The notes beneath the pieces are model-generated. The model had not been told where the DNA came from, did not search any database, and saw only the letters and a program-made list of their open reading frames with translations. Of a stretch of DNA of 64,000 nucleotides, positions 54,803-64,000 are shown piece after piece (the stretch's first letter is position 1; each line of letters starts with the position of its first letter). The stretch is from Sediminicola arcticus (GTDB taxonomy: Bacteria; Bacteroidota; Bacteroidia; Flavobacteriales; Flavobacteriaceae): positions 1-64,000 of the forward strand of contig NZ_JBEXAE010000007.1 in NCBI RefSeq assembly GCF_040566695.1, read 5' to 3'. The translations under genes were made by a program, and so were the position numbers.

Positions 54803-55261
54803 ATGAAAAAGAATAGCTATACAAAATTTACAGGAATGCTTGTGGCCTCATTTGTTGCCATGTATATCACCATGTACTGGAACACTTATGAAATAGACCA
54901 CGTCTATTTTAGTTTAACAAGATTTTATATGAGCTGTCTAGGAATTGCGGCAATGGCAATTATAATGTTTGTAGCCATGAAAAACATGTACCAGAACAAA
55001 AAGAAAAATATCGCAATTATTCTGGGTAGCGTCGTTCTTTTTTGTGGTGCGCTAGGTTTGGTAAGGACCCAAAGCCCAATTATTGGTGATGTATTATGGA
55101 TGAAAGCAATGATACCACACCATTCTATTGCTATTTTGACAAGTGAGCGAGCAGCCATAAAAGATCCAGAAGTGAAAAAATTGGCAAATTACATTATAAA
55201 AGCTCAAAAGAGGGAGATAGAAGAGATGAAATCGATGATCAAAAGATTAGAAAGTAACTAA
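54803..55261 (+). CDS. DUF305 family membrane protein
   Basis: 152 aa. Three membrane helices in the first 90 residues, then the DUF305 motif MKAMIPHHSIAILTSERA..KDPEVKKLANYIIKAQKREIEEMKSMI. DUF305 proteins show the ferritin-like helical pattern with Met/His (M-x3-HH) and often accompany copper-resistance genes (CopM-like). Histidines in IPHHS are likely ligands. 31 bp before the CusB-type gene. Confidence 0.85.
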   Translation: MKKNSYTKFTGMLVASFVAMYITMYWNTYEIDHVYFSLTRFYMSCLGIAAMAIIMFVAMKNMYQNKKKNIAIILGSVVLFCGALGLVRTQSPIIGDVLWMKAMIPHHSIAILTSERAAIKDPEVKKLANYIIKAQKREIEEMKSMIKRLESN

Positions 55262-55292
55262 TACAATACATAAAGAATAAATAATTGAAGCT

Positions 55293-57047
55293 ATGAACAA
55301 GAATATCATATATCTCAGTATTGCAGTGATTATTGGTCTATTAGCAGGCTACCTTATTTTTAGTGGTAATGGTAACAATGGTAACGCAGCGGAACATGAC
55401 CATACTGAAGAAATGGCGAGTGGAAAAATGTGGACCTGTTCTATGCACCCACAGATTATGCAACCTGAGCCTGGGGATTGTCCGATTTGCGGAATGGACC
55501 TCATTGCTGCTGAATCTGGGGCAGACGGACTTGCAATGAGTCAATTTAAAATGAGCGAAAACGCCATGGCTTTGGCGAATATAAAAACACTGACAGTTGG
55601 TAATGGCAAGACCAAGGAAGGCATCCTTAAGTTATCCGGCAGCATAATGGAAAACGAGGAAATTAATGGTACACAAGCTGCATATTTCGGAGGGAGAATA
55701 GAGAAGCTTAATGTGAATTTTGAAGGAGAAGAAATAAAAAATGGACAACTACTGGCTACCATCTATTCTCCAGAATTGGTATCTGCACAACAAGAGTTAT
55801 TGACCGCATCCAGGCTAAAGGAATCTCAACCTGAACTTTATAAAGCGGTCAGAAATAAGTTAAAACTATGGAAGCTCTCTGAAAAACAAATAACACAAAT
55901 AGAAGTTAGTGGTAAAGTCACTGAAAACTTTCCTTTGTATGCCAATGCCTCAGGTACGGTTTCAAAAATAATGGTGGAAGAGGGCGATTATATAAAACAA
56001 GGGGCAGCCTTATTTACTATAGCAAATTTAAGTTCGGTCTGGGCGGTATTCGATTCCTATGAAAACCAAGTAGGTAGTCTCAAAAAGGATCAGGCTATAA
56101 CCATCGTTGCAAACTCATATCCCAACACCAATTTTAAAGCCAATATTTCATTTATAGACCCCATATTGAACTCTAATAAGCGAACTGTTGAGGTCAGGGC
56201 AGTCCTACAAAATAAGGACGGATTACTTAAACCGGGGATGTTTGTTCAAGGTGCAGTTATGTTATCGGCCAGCAAGATGGCAGACCGGATCGCTATTCCT
56301 GAAAGTGCTGTGTTATGGACAGGGGAAAGATCTGTGGTCTATATAAAAACAGATAGTAAGGAGCCAGTTTTTGAAATGAGGGAAATAACGTTGGGTACTA
56401 TCATAAATGGAAGTTATGAAGTACTGGACGGGTTAGAAAATGGAATGGAAATAGTGACTAATGGAACGTTTACTGTTGATGCTGCGGCACAACTCAAAGG
56501 AAAAAAGTCCATGATGAACAAAGAAGGAGGGAAGACCACAACCGGACATGAGGGGCACACAGGCAGTAGTATGGAAGGGAACACTACTACAAGTATGAAA
56601 ATGAGTATTTCCAAAGGAGTGCAAAAGGATTTTATGTCCATAATCACATTGTATATGGAAGTAAAAGATGCTTTGGTAGCGTCCAATCCAGAAAAGGTAA
56701 GTAACTCCGCTAAACAAGCTTTAAATGGTCTAAAAAACATAAAGGAAACCGATTTGGATAAAATGACTAGAGGGCATGTATCCATTATTAAAGACAAGTT
56801 TTCGGCAATAGCCAACAATAGCAATCTTGAAAATCAACGTGATCATTTTATCGCACTTTCGGATAATATGATCGCTATCAGCAAAAATTTGGACCAGGTG
56901 TCCACCTCGTTATTTATTCAAAACTGTCCTATGGCCAATAAGAATAAAGGGGCTGATTGGCTGAGTTGGGAAAAGGAAATTCGTAACCCTTATTATGGGG
57001 AGGCTATGATGACTTGTGGGGAAGTTAAGCAAGTAATATCCAAATAA
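55293..57047 (+). CDS. cusB: CusB-type RND periplasmic adaptor with HMBD and C-terminal DUF3347
   Basis: 584 aa. N-terminal membrane anchor/signal (IIYLSIAVIIGLLAGYLIF), HMBD about 48-73 (MWTCSMHPQIMQPEPGDCPI then CGMDL), adaptor core (SGSIMENEEIN..AAYFGGRIEKLNVNFEGEEIKNGQLLATI), beta-barrel (SVWAVFDSYENQVGSLKKDQ) to about 400, then a His/Gly-rich linker (GHEGHTGSSMEGN) and DUF3347 about 430-584 (CPMANKNKGADWLSWEKEIR then NPYYGEAMMTCG). Bridges CusA and the TolC channel and loads Cu(I). The three-domain fusion is seen in Bacteroidota. It is separated from cusA by six genes rather than adjacent. Confidence 0.93.
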   Translation: MNKNIIYLSIAVIIGLLAGYLIFSGNGNNGNAAEHDHTEEMASGKMWTCSMHPQIMQPEPGDCPICGMDLIAAESGADGLAMSQFKMSENAMALANIKTLTVGNGKTKEGILKLSGSIMENEEINGTQAAYFGGRIEKLNVNFEGEEIKNGQLLATIYSPELVSAQQELLTASRLKESQPELYKAVRNKLKLWKLSEKQITQIEVSGKVTENFPLYANASGTVSKIMVEEGDYIKQGAALFTIANLSSVWAVFDSYENQVGSLKKDQAITIVANSYPNTNFKANISFIDPILNSNKRTVEVRAVLQNKDGLLKPGMFVQGAVMLSASKMADRIAIPESAVLWTGERSVVYIKTDSKEPVFEMREITLGTIINGSYEVLDGLENGMEIVTNGTFTVDAAAQLKGKKSMMNKEGGKTTTGHEGHTGSSMEGNTTTSMKMSISKGVQKDFMSIITLYMEVKDALVASNPEKVSNSAKQALNGLKNIKETDLDKMTRGHVSIIKDKFSAIANNSNLENQRDHFIALSDNMIAISKNLDQVSTSLFIQNCPMANKNKGADWLSWEKEIRNPYYGEAMMTCGEVKQVISK

Positions 57048-57305
57048 ATTAGACAACAAATTTATATTTATAAGATCTGATGAAATATAGGAGACACCCT
57101 TTAAGGAGGCCTATACTATAAAATGCTTTTCCATTAAATAATCGAATGAGAAATGATTTATTCATTATCTTTATATAAAGAATAAACCACTCAAAATGGC
57201 CTCATACTTCACTATGCGAGGCCAGCGTATAGTTTGGTCTAGTATATTTTAAACAAGCCTTATGCTCGTGGTATTTAGTTTTTCAATAATTCAAAATTTA
57301 TAAAT
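57048..57305. other. Intergenic, weak hairpin
   Basis: 258 bp. TGGCCTC (57197-57203) pairs with GAGGCCA (57218-57224) but no T-tract follows. It probably holds a second promoter for the genes that follow; none is clear. Confidence 0.4.
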
Positions 57306-58169
57306 ATGAAATCGATAAAAATCGTTTTTATAGTGCTAGTTGCACTATCAATGACAACGTCATATGCACAACTAAAAAATCAATCATCTGAATACGTAAA
57401 AATCCTTGGGAATTGTGATATGTGCAAAAGCACAATAGAAAAGGCTGGTACTATAGAAAACGAAGCTAAGGTTGATTGGGACAAGGACACCAAAATGGCT
57501 ACGCTTACATACGATAGTGTTAAAACTTCCAAGGAAGACATTCTTAAACGTATAGCCTTGGTTGGTTATGATAGCGAAAGCTTTTTAGCGCCAGACGATA
57601 CCTACTTAAATTTGCCAAGTTGTTGCCAATATGAAAGAGCTGACCAAGTATCCGCTAAAAGGGATGGGCTAAAATCGGATATGGCATTTATGGACCATTC
57701 TGAACATTCAAATAGAATAAACGAAGTCCAAGGAACAAATCCACTATCAGGAGTCTACGACAGTTATTTTGTAGTTAAGGACGCCTTGGTTAGAACAGAT
57801 GGGGTTTTGGCTTCTACAAACGCTAAAACGCTCTTAAATGCCATTAATGAAGTGAAAATGGATCAACTTTCAATGGGCGTCCATATGTTGTGGATGAAAG
57901 TGTTGAAAAATTTGAAAGAAGATGCATCAAAAATCGCTGATACAAAAGTCATTGGTCAACAAAGGAGCAACTTTGACTCACTGTCAAAAAACATATATGA
58001 GGTAATGAAAGTTTCCAAACAAGAATCTCCAACCTACTACCAATTTTGTCCAATGGCAAATAATGGAAAGGGAGCCAATTGGTTGAGCAAGGAGGAAACC
58101 ATAAAAAATCCGTATTACGGTTCACAAATGATGAGTTGTGGTAAAACTGTGGAAACAATCGAGGAATAA
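57306..58169 (+). CDS. Exported HMA-DUF3347 fusion protein
   Basis: 287 aa. Signal peptide (ending SYAQ); heavy-metal-associated domain about 26-95 with GNCDMCKSTIE (CxxC) and VGYDSESF; a His/Met linker (FMDHSEHSNRINE); DUF3347 about 145-287 with FCPMANNGKGANWLSKEETI and KNPYYGSQMMSCGK. The combination suggests a periplasmic copper chaperone that can hand Cu(I) between HMA and DUF3347 sites. It lies directly before the multicopper oxidase gene (4 bp). Confidence 0.87.
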   Translation: MKSIKIVFIVLVALSMTTSYAQLKNQSSEYVKILGNCDMCKSTIEKAGTIENEAKVDWDKDTKMATLTYDSVKTSKEDILKRIALVGYDSESFLAPDDTYLNLPSCCQYERADQVSAKRDGLKSDMAFMDHSEHSNRINEVQGTNPLSGVYDSYFVVKDALVRTDGVLASTNAKTLLNAINEVKMDQLSMGVHMLWMKVLKNLKEDASKIADTKVIGQQRSNFDSLSKNIYEVMKVSKQESPTYYQFCPMANNGKGANWLSKEETIKNPYYGSQMMSCGKTVETIEE

Positions 58170-58173
58170 GAAA

Positions 58174-60411
58174 ATGAATAAAAAAATCAAATGGCTGATT
58201 GTATTCATAGGAATGCTCTCTATACCTATCTTATTTGCCCAAAATATTGTCCGCTACGATTTAACCGTTACCGATACCATTGTCAATTATTCCGGAAAGG
58301 AAAAAAGAGCAATCGCTGTAAATGGTTTAATTCCTATGCCAACACTCACCTTTACCGAAGGTGACATTGCAGAAATTGTAGTGCATAATAAATTAAAAGA
58401 AAGTACATCCTTGCATTGGCACGGTCTTTATTTACCGAATAAGGAAGACGGTGTTCCCTACCTCACTCAAATGCCAATTGAACCAAATGAAACGTTTACC
58501 TATCGTTTTCCAATTATTCAAAATGGAACACATTGGTATCATAGCCATAGTGGATTGCAAGAACAGATTGGGATGTATGGCTCTTTAATATTATTAAAAA
58601 AAGACGATGATCCAACTTTTCGTAGGGGGATAGACGATGTACCTGAAGCACCTATTATTTTAAGTGAATGGACAGATATTGACCCTGAAAATGTTCATCG
58701 CATGCTTCACAATGCAAATGATTGGGCAGCCATTAAGAAGGGAACCGTTCAAAGCTATTCGGAGGCAATAAAGGCGGGTTATTTTAAAACCAAATTAGGG
58801 AATGAGTGGAAAAGAATGCTGGCGATGGATGTTAGCGACGTTTATTACGAAAAATTCTTAATAAATGGGCAGAATGAATGTAAACTATCCCAATTCAAAG
58901 CTGGTGAAAAAGTCCGCCTACGGATTTCAAATGGTGGTGCATCCTCTTATTTTTGGCTGAACTATGCTGGTGGTAAAATGACGGTTGTAGCCAACGATGG
59001 AAACGATGTTGAACCAGTAGATGTAGATCGATTAATCATAGGGGTTTCTGAAACTTATGATGTTATTGTTTCCATTCCAAATGAAAATACTTCTTATGAG
59101 TTTTTGGCTACTCCTGAAGATCGCACAAAATCTGCTTCAATTTATTTAGGCAATGGTATAATTCAGCTTAAAAGCAGAATGCCAAAACTAAAATATTTTG
59201 AAGGAATGAAGATGATGAACGACATGATGAATATGGATGGGACCATGGATGATATGGGAATGGACATGTCGTTGCAGAAAATGGACATGAATACGGTCAT
59301 GTATCCAGAAATAAGTGGGGATCCAGATATGAAAATGGATGGTATGAAAATGGATGAAAAAATGGATCATTCCAAACATTCAACCAACACAGTCCAAGAC
59401 CTAGTAACCTTGAATTATGGAATGTTAAAATCACCTTTCCCCACCACCTTACCAAAAGATGCGCCAGTACGTGAACTTAGATTTGAACTTACAGGCAACA
59501 TGAATCGCTATGTTTGGAGTATGGACAACAAGGTCCTTTCGGAAAGCGATAAGATCCTAATTAAAAAAGGAGAAAATGTAAGGATAACACTTTATAATGG
59601 TTCTATGATGAGACATCCTATGCACTTACATGGGCACGATTTTAGGGTATTAAACGGTCAAGATGAATATGCACCATTAAAAAATGTGCTAGACATTATG
59701 CCTATGGAGACAGATACTATAGAGTTTTTGGCAAATGCAGAAGGAGATTGGTTTTTTCATTGCCATATTTTGTATCATATGATGGCAGGTATGAACAGGG
59801 TATTTTCTTATGAAAATCAAGCTCCAAATCCCTATTTACCCAACAAAGAGTGGGCATATAAGAAACTTCAAGCAGAAAGTAATACATTTCATTTTATGGC
59901 TGAAAATGACTTTGCGACCAATGGGAATGATGGTATGCTGATGATGCAGAATACACGTTGGAGTATTGGCACAGAATGGCGTTTGGGTTATCATGATGAA
60001 CACGGTTATGAAACAGAAACCCATATTGGACGATATATTGGAAGAAATCAATGGTTAATGCCTTTTGTGGGTTTTGATTGGCGTTATAGAGAACAAAATG
60101 GAGAAGTTGAAAAAAACCTATTTGGCCAAACAAATACGAAGGACCAGAGAGCAGTTTTGAGTTTAGGAACCGAATATACTTTACCAATGCTTGTTAAACT
60201 GCAAGGCGAAATTTTCTCGGATGGTAATGTGCGTTTTCAGTTAATGCGAGAAGATATTCCAATTTCGCCGCGAATTAGATGGGCTTTTATGGTAAATACA
60301 GATAAGGAATACATGACTGGGTTAAAATACATTGTTACTAGGAACATGGGTATATCAACACATTATGATAGCGATATGGGTGTTGGTTTTGGAGCAACCA
60401 TAAGTTATTAA
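58174..60411 (+). CDS. Multicopper oxidase fused to a CopB-like beta-barrel
   Basis: 745 aa from the ATG at 58174. Signal peptide (ending ILFAQ), then three cupredoxin domains with copper ligands LHWHG (about 80), HWYHSHSG (about 120), HPMHLHGHD (about 480) and HCHILYHMMAGM (about 529). A Met-rich insertion (about 343-402) resembles those of CopA/PcoA/CueO enzymes that oxidise Cu(I). After about 560 come ~185 residues with the alternating pattern of a CopB/PcoB outer-membrane barrel (IGTEWRLGYHDEHGYETETH..FVGFDWRYR..VLSLGTEYTLPM..GVGFGATISY). So one chain seems to join what PcoA and PcoB split. Periplasmic/outer-membrane copper detoxification. Confidence 0.9.
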   Translation: MNKKIKWLIVFIGMLSIPILFAQNIVRYDLTVTDTIVNYSGKEKRAIAVNGLIPMPTLTFTEGDIAEIVVHNKLKESTSLHWHGLYLPNKEDGVPYLTQMPIEPNETFTYRFPIIQNGTHWYHSHSGLQEQIGMYGSLILLKKDDDPTFRRGIDDVPEAPIILSEWTDIDPENVHRMLHNANDWAAIKKGTVQSYSEAIKAGYFKTKLGNEWKRMLAMDVSDVYYEKFLINGQNECKLSQFKAGEKVRLRISNGGASSYFWLNYAGGKMTVVANDGNDVEPVDVDRLIIGVSETYDVIVSIPNENTSYEFLATPEDRTKSASIYLGNGIIQLKSRMPKLKYFEGMKMMNDMMNMDGTMDDMGMDMSLQKMDMNTVMYPEISGDPDMKMDGMKMDEKMDHSKHSTNTVQDLVTLNYGMLKSPFPTTLPKDAPVRELRFELTGNMNRYVWSMDNKVLSESDKILIKKGENVRITLYNGSMMRHPMHLHGHDFRVLNGQDEYAPLKNVLDIMPMETDTIEFLANAEGDWFFHCHILYHMMAGMNRVFSYENQAPNPYLPNKEWAYKKLQAESNTFHFMAENDFATNGNDGMLMMQNTRWSIGTEWRLGYHDEHGYETETHIGRYIGRNQWLMPFVGFDWRYREQNGEVEKNLFGQTNTKDQRAVLSLGTEYTLPMLVKLQGEIFSDGNVRFQLMREDIPISPRIRWAFMVNTDKEYMTGLKYIVTRNMGISTHYDSDMGVGFGATISY

Positions 60412-60753
60412 AACAGGTTTGAAACTTTCAATAGTTCTCGTTATTTCCACAAAATATCGATTATTTCTCATAGTGTCATGATTTAGCTAACCTTCTTTGA
60501 GAAATATAAACGAAGGAATCAGCTGGGTGAGTTAGGAAAAGGAAACTCGCGACCCTCATTATGGGGAGGCTATGATGACATGTGGGGAAGTCAAGTAAGT
60601 CATTTCAAATCAAGGATAAAAATTAATTCTAAATGTAAAAGGATATATACCTTCCATGGATCCCATGACAATTAGCAGATAGCAAAGAAATTCATTTGAG
60701 GAAGAAGTACTACAACTTTAAAATATTTTTGACTTCAGAAAGTATATTCTAAG
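60412..60753 (+). pseudogene. Intergenic with DUF3347 3'-end remnant
   Basis: 60520-60618 aligns by eye with the last ~95 bp of the CusB-type gene (56950-57047): both read ..GCTG(G/A)GT..GAGTT.GGAAAAGGAAA.TCG..ACCCT.ATTATGGGGAGGCTATGATGAC.TGTGGGGAAGT.AAG. No open frame remains through it. It is a duplicated, decayed gene end. The rest shows nothing recognisable. Confidence 0.75.
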
Positions 60754-63165
60754 ATAAAAAAAATACACATCTTTTTATTTGTGCTAACATGCACAACCTT
60801 ATTAGCCCAAGAAAAAATAACAATCACCGGTCAATTACTAGAAGAATCTACCAATGAACCTTTGTCCTTTGCCAACGTTAGCGTAACGAACTCAGCGACC
60901 AATACTTTAGTTACGGGAGCTATCACAGATGAGAATGGAAGATTCAAAATTTAAGACATTCCTTTGGGTAAATACCTGATTAGTTTTTCATTTATAGGGT
61001 TTTCCCCTGTAGAACAAAAATTAACCGCTAGCGGACTCAATACCATTTTTGATTTGGGTAAGATTAACATGAAACCATCTGCTCAAGAACTTTCAGAAGT
61101 TGAACTCGTGGTCAAACAGGCTACTACCAACGCCGATCTAAAAAAAACATTTAATCTGGCGAATACTATTGCACAATCTGGGGGTTCTGTCTTAGATGCG
61201 ATGAAGACCATGCCAGGAGTGGCTTTTGATCAAGATGGAAAGGTAATACTAAGGGGCAGTGATAAAGTAGTTGTTTTAATCGATGGGAAACAATCAAGTC
61301 TCACTGTTTTTGGCAATCAAAAGGGATTATCAAATATTCCAGCATCCAACATAGAGAAAATAGAAATTATAAATAATCCCTCGGCCAAATACGATGCCAA
61401 TGGCTTTGCTGGGATAGTCAAAATCATTTACAAAAAGGAGAAACAGAACGGTTTAAACGGTGAAGTAGGCCTCTCTTTTGGGGTGGGTGCTCTAGGGAAA
61501 CGAAAACATGATACAGAAACAGACCTAGGTTCGTATTCCGTTAATCCTAAATTAATACCAAGTATTAATCTTAATTATAGAAAAGGACCCTTAAATTATT
61601 TTTTACAGTCAGAATTTATAATTCAGGAAGCCCTTCTTAATAATGAATTTAGTACAAGGAGCTATGCTAATGGTGATAACATTATTTCCCAAGTCCCAGA
61701 GAATAGAAGGCAGTTTAGGTCTATTATCACCTCTGGTATAGACTGGGAAATGGATGACAATAATTCAATGACCTTTTCAGGAATGTTCGATAGGGAAAAA
61801 CACATAGATACAGCCCAAGTAGCCTATATAGATTTGGACACCGATCGGAGAATAAGATATTATAATTGGCAAGAAGAGGAGGTGACCAGTTATATTAATG
61901 TTGCTGCCAACTACAGGCATAAATTTGAGCAAGTGGGCCCTACACTCTCCGGTAACATTTAATATACCAGAGGTTTGGAAGATGAAAGTTATTTTTTAAA
62001 TGATAGTTCTTCGGTACGCGTGGGTTGGGATGCCACTAATAGTAGGGCCATAGAGCACACCACCAGTATTTCTACGGATTATGCAAAATCTTTACCCTAT
62101 GGAAAAATAGAATTGGGGGCAAAGGCCCGCATACGAAGGTTGCCGGCGGATTATACTATAACTAAAGGAACTAATTCTATTATTTATCCCGATTTGGGTG
62201 ATTTTTCTGATTGGGGAGAAAATCTTTATGCAGGGTATGTCAACTATATATTGGAAAAAGAAAATTATTACATTGAAGGAGGATTGAGGGCTGAGCAAAC
62301 CAACGTTTTTTACAAAGTAGATCCTACAAATATCTATTATGCAGATAATGATAAATATGATTATTTTGAACTTTTTCCAAGTGTTCGTTTTACCTGTAAA
62401 ATGAATCAAAGGAACAAGATATCTCTATTCTATAACAGGCGTGTGGATAGACCTGGGGAACCCGAGCTTCGTATTTTTCCAAAATATGATGATCCCGAAC
62501 TATTGAAAGTGGGGAACCCTTATTTAAGGCCCCAATTTACGGATGCAGTGGAATTGGCACATAAGTTTTCTTGGGACAATGGTTCCTTGTTTTCTGCGGT
62601 TTATCATAGAATGATCAACGATCAATACCTGAGAATATTGAGTATTGATGATTCTAATCCTGATTATGATATAGTAAGTAGAATTTATCAAAATACGGGT
62701 AATGCAACAAATTCTGGAGTGGAATTGTTATTTAGTCAGGATATTTCCCAAAGCTGGAAATTATCGGGAAGCATCAATTGGTATCAAAACAATATAATTG
62801 CCTATCAGGGAACCTTATTATTTCCATTTGAAAGAACTTTTTCCATTGCATCTTCCAGTGATTTAGCAGGTGATTTTAAAATTAGTAATGAAATAATGCT
62901 CCCAAGGGATGTTACGTTCCAAATCATAGGGTTATACTATTCGCAAAAGAATATCCCACAAGGAAAGGAACTTGGACGTTCATCCATCGATGTGGGGATT
63001 AAAAAGAAATTATGGGATTCAAAAGGAGAGCTATTTTTATCGGCATCTGATATTTTTAATAGGTTTGGAATACGTCAAGAATTGGTCACTGAAGGATTGG
63101 TAACCCTTTATGCTAATTATTATGAAACTCAAATTATCAGATTGGGCCTGAAATATAAATTCTAA
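60754..63165 (+). pseudogene. TonB-receptor-like outer membrane protein with lost start and two stops
   Basis: The frame reads IKKIHIFLFVLTCTTLLAQ (ATA at 60754 where ATG is expected), then a CarboxypepD_reg-like domain (ITGQLLEESTNEPLSFANVS..), TAA at 60952-60954 inside FKI*DIPLGKY, a plug (VVKQATTNADLKK..GGSVLDAMKTMPGVAFDQDG), a barrel, TAA at 61960-61962 in LSGNI*YTRGL, and the rest to 63165 (KLWDSKGELFLSASDIFNRF). All parts share one frame, 803 codons. This is the outer-membrane beta-barrel (OMP_b-brl_3) receptor type. Three lesions in one otherwise clean frame show recent inactivation; two 332- and 396-codon fragments stay open. Confidence 0.88.
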
Positions 63166-63902
63166 ATAGGAGTTACTTGCTTTTTTTCTTTAAGGGTAGT
63201 ATATAGTATTAAAACGAAAAGGAAAGTCAATAAAACGATAGATGAACCAATCGTTCCTAAATCCATTCCTCCTTTATCTAAGGGTTTGGTCAAAAAGTCC
63301 CCAAAGGTTGCTCCAAACGGTCTTGTCAATACAAAAGCTATCCAGAACAGGAAGATAGTAGAGATTTGGGTGAAATATTTTGCGAAGACCACAACCAATA
63401 GTAGGGACCCAATTAACAAAGCTCCCCCTGCAAAACCTAAACCTGAATCATCGGCCAAATAATCTCCCAATGCTGTTCCTAGAGTGTTGGAGATCAGAAT
63501 AGTAATCCAATAAAATAGTTCTGGTCTAAAGGTTTTTATATTGGTGACCGACAAGCTTTTTTCGCTTTTATACCATATGAAAAGGATGATACATAGCAAA
63601 ACAACCAATATGAGGGATCCCTTGGCATAACCCAAGCCCATGGTCCTATCCATATAATCGGACATGGTAGTACCAGCTGTGCTTGTTGCAATGATAACCA
63701 ACCAATATATAAATGGAATGTATTTCTTTGAGTTTAATTGTATGATTAAACTAAAGATAAAAAAACTGATTAAAATAATAGAACTTAACCCATATCCAAT
63801 ATTCAAGGTCATGGACAACATGTCGCCTCCCGTCTCCCCAAAGGTGGTAGCACAAATTTTCATGATCCAAAAGATTAGATTTACTTCGGCTATTTTGCGC
63901 AT
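63162..63902 (-). CDS. DUF347 (COG4705) repeat membrane protein
   Basis: 246 aa from the ATG at 63900-63902; the frame stays open upstream from a TTG at 63971. About eight helices form four repeats, each ending in a related motif: CATTFGETGGDMLSMTLNIGYG, TAGTTMSDYMDRTMGLGYAKG, TLGTALGDYLADDSGLGFAGG and PFGATFGDFLTKPLDKGGMD. T-x-G-x-x-x-(G/S)-D in every repeat is the DUF347 signature. The family is uncharacterised; it recurs with metal-resistance genes. Convergent with the receptor pseudogene, overlapping its stop by 4 bp. Confidence 0.85.
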   Translation of the reverse strand: MRKIAEVNLIFWIMKICATTFGETGGDMLSMTLNIGYGLSSIILISFFIFSLIIQLNSKKYIPFIYWLVIIATSTAGTTMSDYMDRTMGLGYAKGSLILVVLLCIILFIWYKSEKSLSVTNIKTFRPELFYWITILISNTLGTALGDYLADDSGLGFAGGALLIGSLLLVVVFAKYFTQISTIFLFWIAFVLTRPFGATFGDFLTKPLDKGGMDLGTIGSSIVLLTFLFVLILYTTLKEKKQVTPI

Positions 63903-64000
63903 GGCATTCAAGTTAAAGAATTGATGGATGTTTTTCTTTGTCCTATTTCTCAGTTTAAATGTATTTGGCAATTCTAAAGAGAACTTTAAGTGTGGGGTAA

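Noticed and set aside
1..64000. tRNA, rRNA or CRISPR arrays
   Set aside because: No CCA-ended cloverleaf, rRNA-like block or regularly spaced direct repeats were noticed on reading through.

Overview
The window looks like the chromosome of a marine-type Flavobacteriaceae member (Bacteroidota). The DNA is AT-rich and genes start after A-rich leaders without clear Shine-Dalgarno sites. It carries a SusC/SusD pair driven by an ECF sigma/FecR couple, and families typical of this group (DUF6090, DUF3347, HYC_CC_PP, DUF2911, PcRGLX/YetA-like). No rRNA, tRNA, CRISPR array, phage structural gene or conjugation gene was seen.

Region 1 (1-26.4 kb) is an accessory region. It begins with the 3' part of an IS110-family transposase. 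Then come about 20 unrelated, mostly single genes, nearly all on the minus strand, separated by 150-250 bp non-coding blocks. Many are broken by one-base frameshifts, stops or truncations. The blocks fall into a few recurring families and carry imperfect inverted repeats. Several genes are also bracketed by their own short inverted repeat, for example TTGTTGGCACTT / AAGTGCCAACAA around the CPBP protease gene. An IntI/Xer-like tyrosine recombinase (25.6-26.4 kb), missing its N-terminus, sits at the 5' end of the array with a palindrome-rich stretch between it and the first gene. I read this as an integron-like, decaying gene-cassette array; this is the main finding. Two multi-gene blocks interrupt it: a metal-type TonB receptor operon (4.3-7.7 kb) and a DUF6671 / Sua5 / dihydroorotase operon (8.1-11.3 kb).

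Region 2 (26.4-28.1 kb) holds a frameshifted secreted cadherin-like repeat protein and apparently degraded DNA.

Region 3 (28.1-41.7 kb) is a polysaccharide utilization locus on the plus strand: ECF sigma factor, FecR anti-sigma, SusC (with STN domain), SusD, two secreted PIG-L deacetylases, an FHS-type sugar transporter, a ROK kinase and a PcRGLX/YetA-like lyase-family protein. It suggests uptake and catabolism of an acylated or N-acetylated glycan. A DASS (SLC13) transporter follows.

Region 4 (43.7-63.9 kb) is a copper tolerance island: PepSY-type membrane protein, HYC_CC_PP protein, CusA-type RND pump, TolC-like channel, DUF3347 lipoprotein, copper P1B-ATPase, DUF2911 lipoprotein, PepSY protein, DUF305 protein, CusB-type adaptor (with HMBD and DUF3347 domains), an HMA-DUF3347 protein, a multicopper oxidase fused to a CopB-like barrel, a pseudogenised outer-membrane receptor, and a DUF347 membrane protein. 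Together they would bind, oxidise and export periplasmic and cytoplasmic Cu(I).
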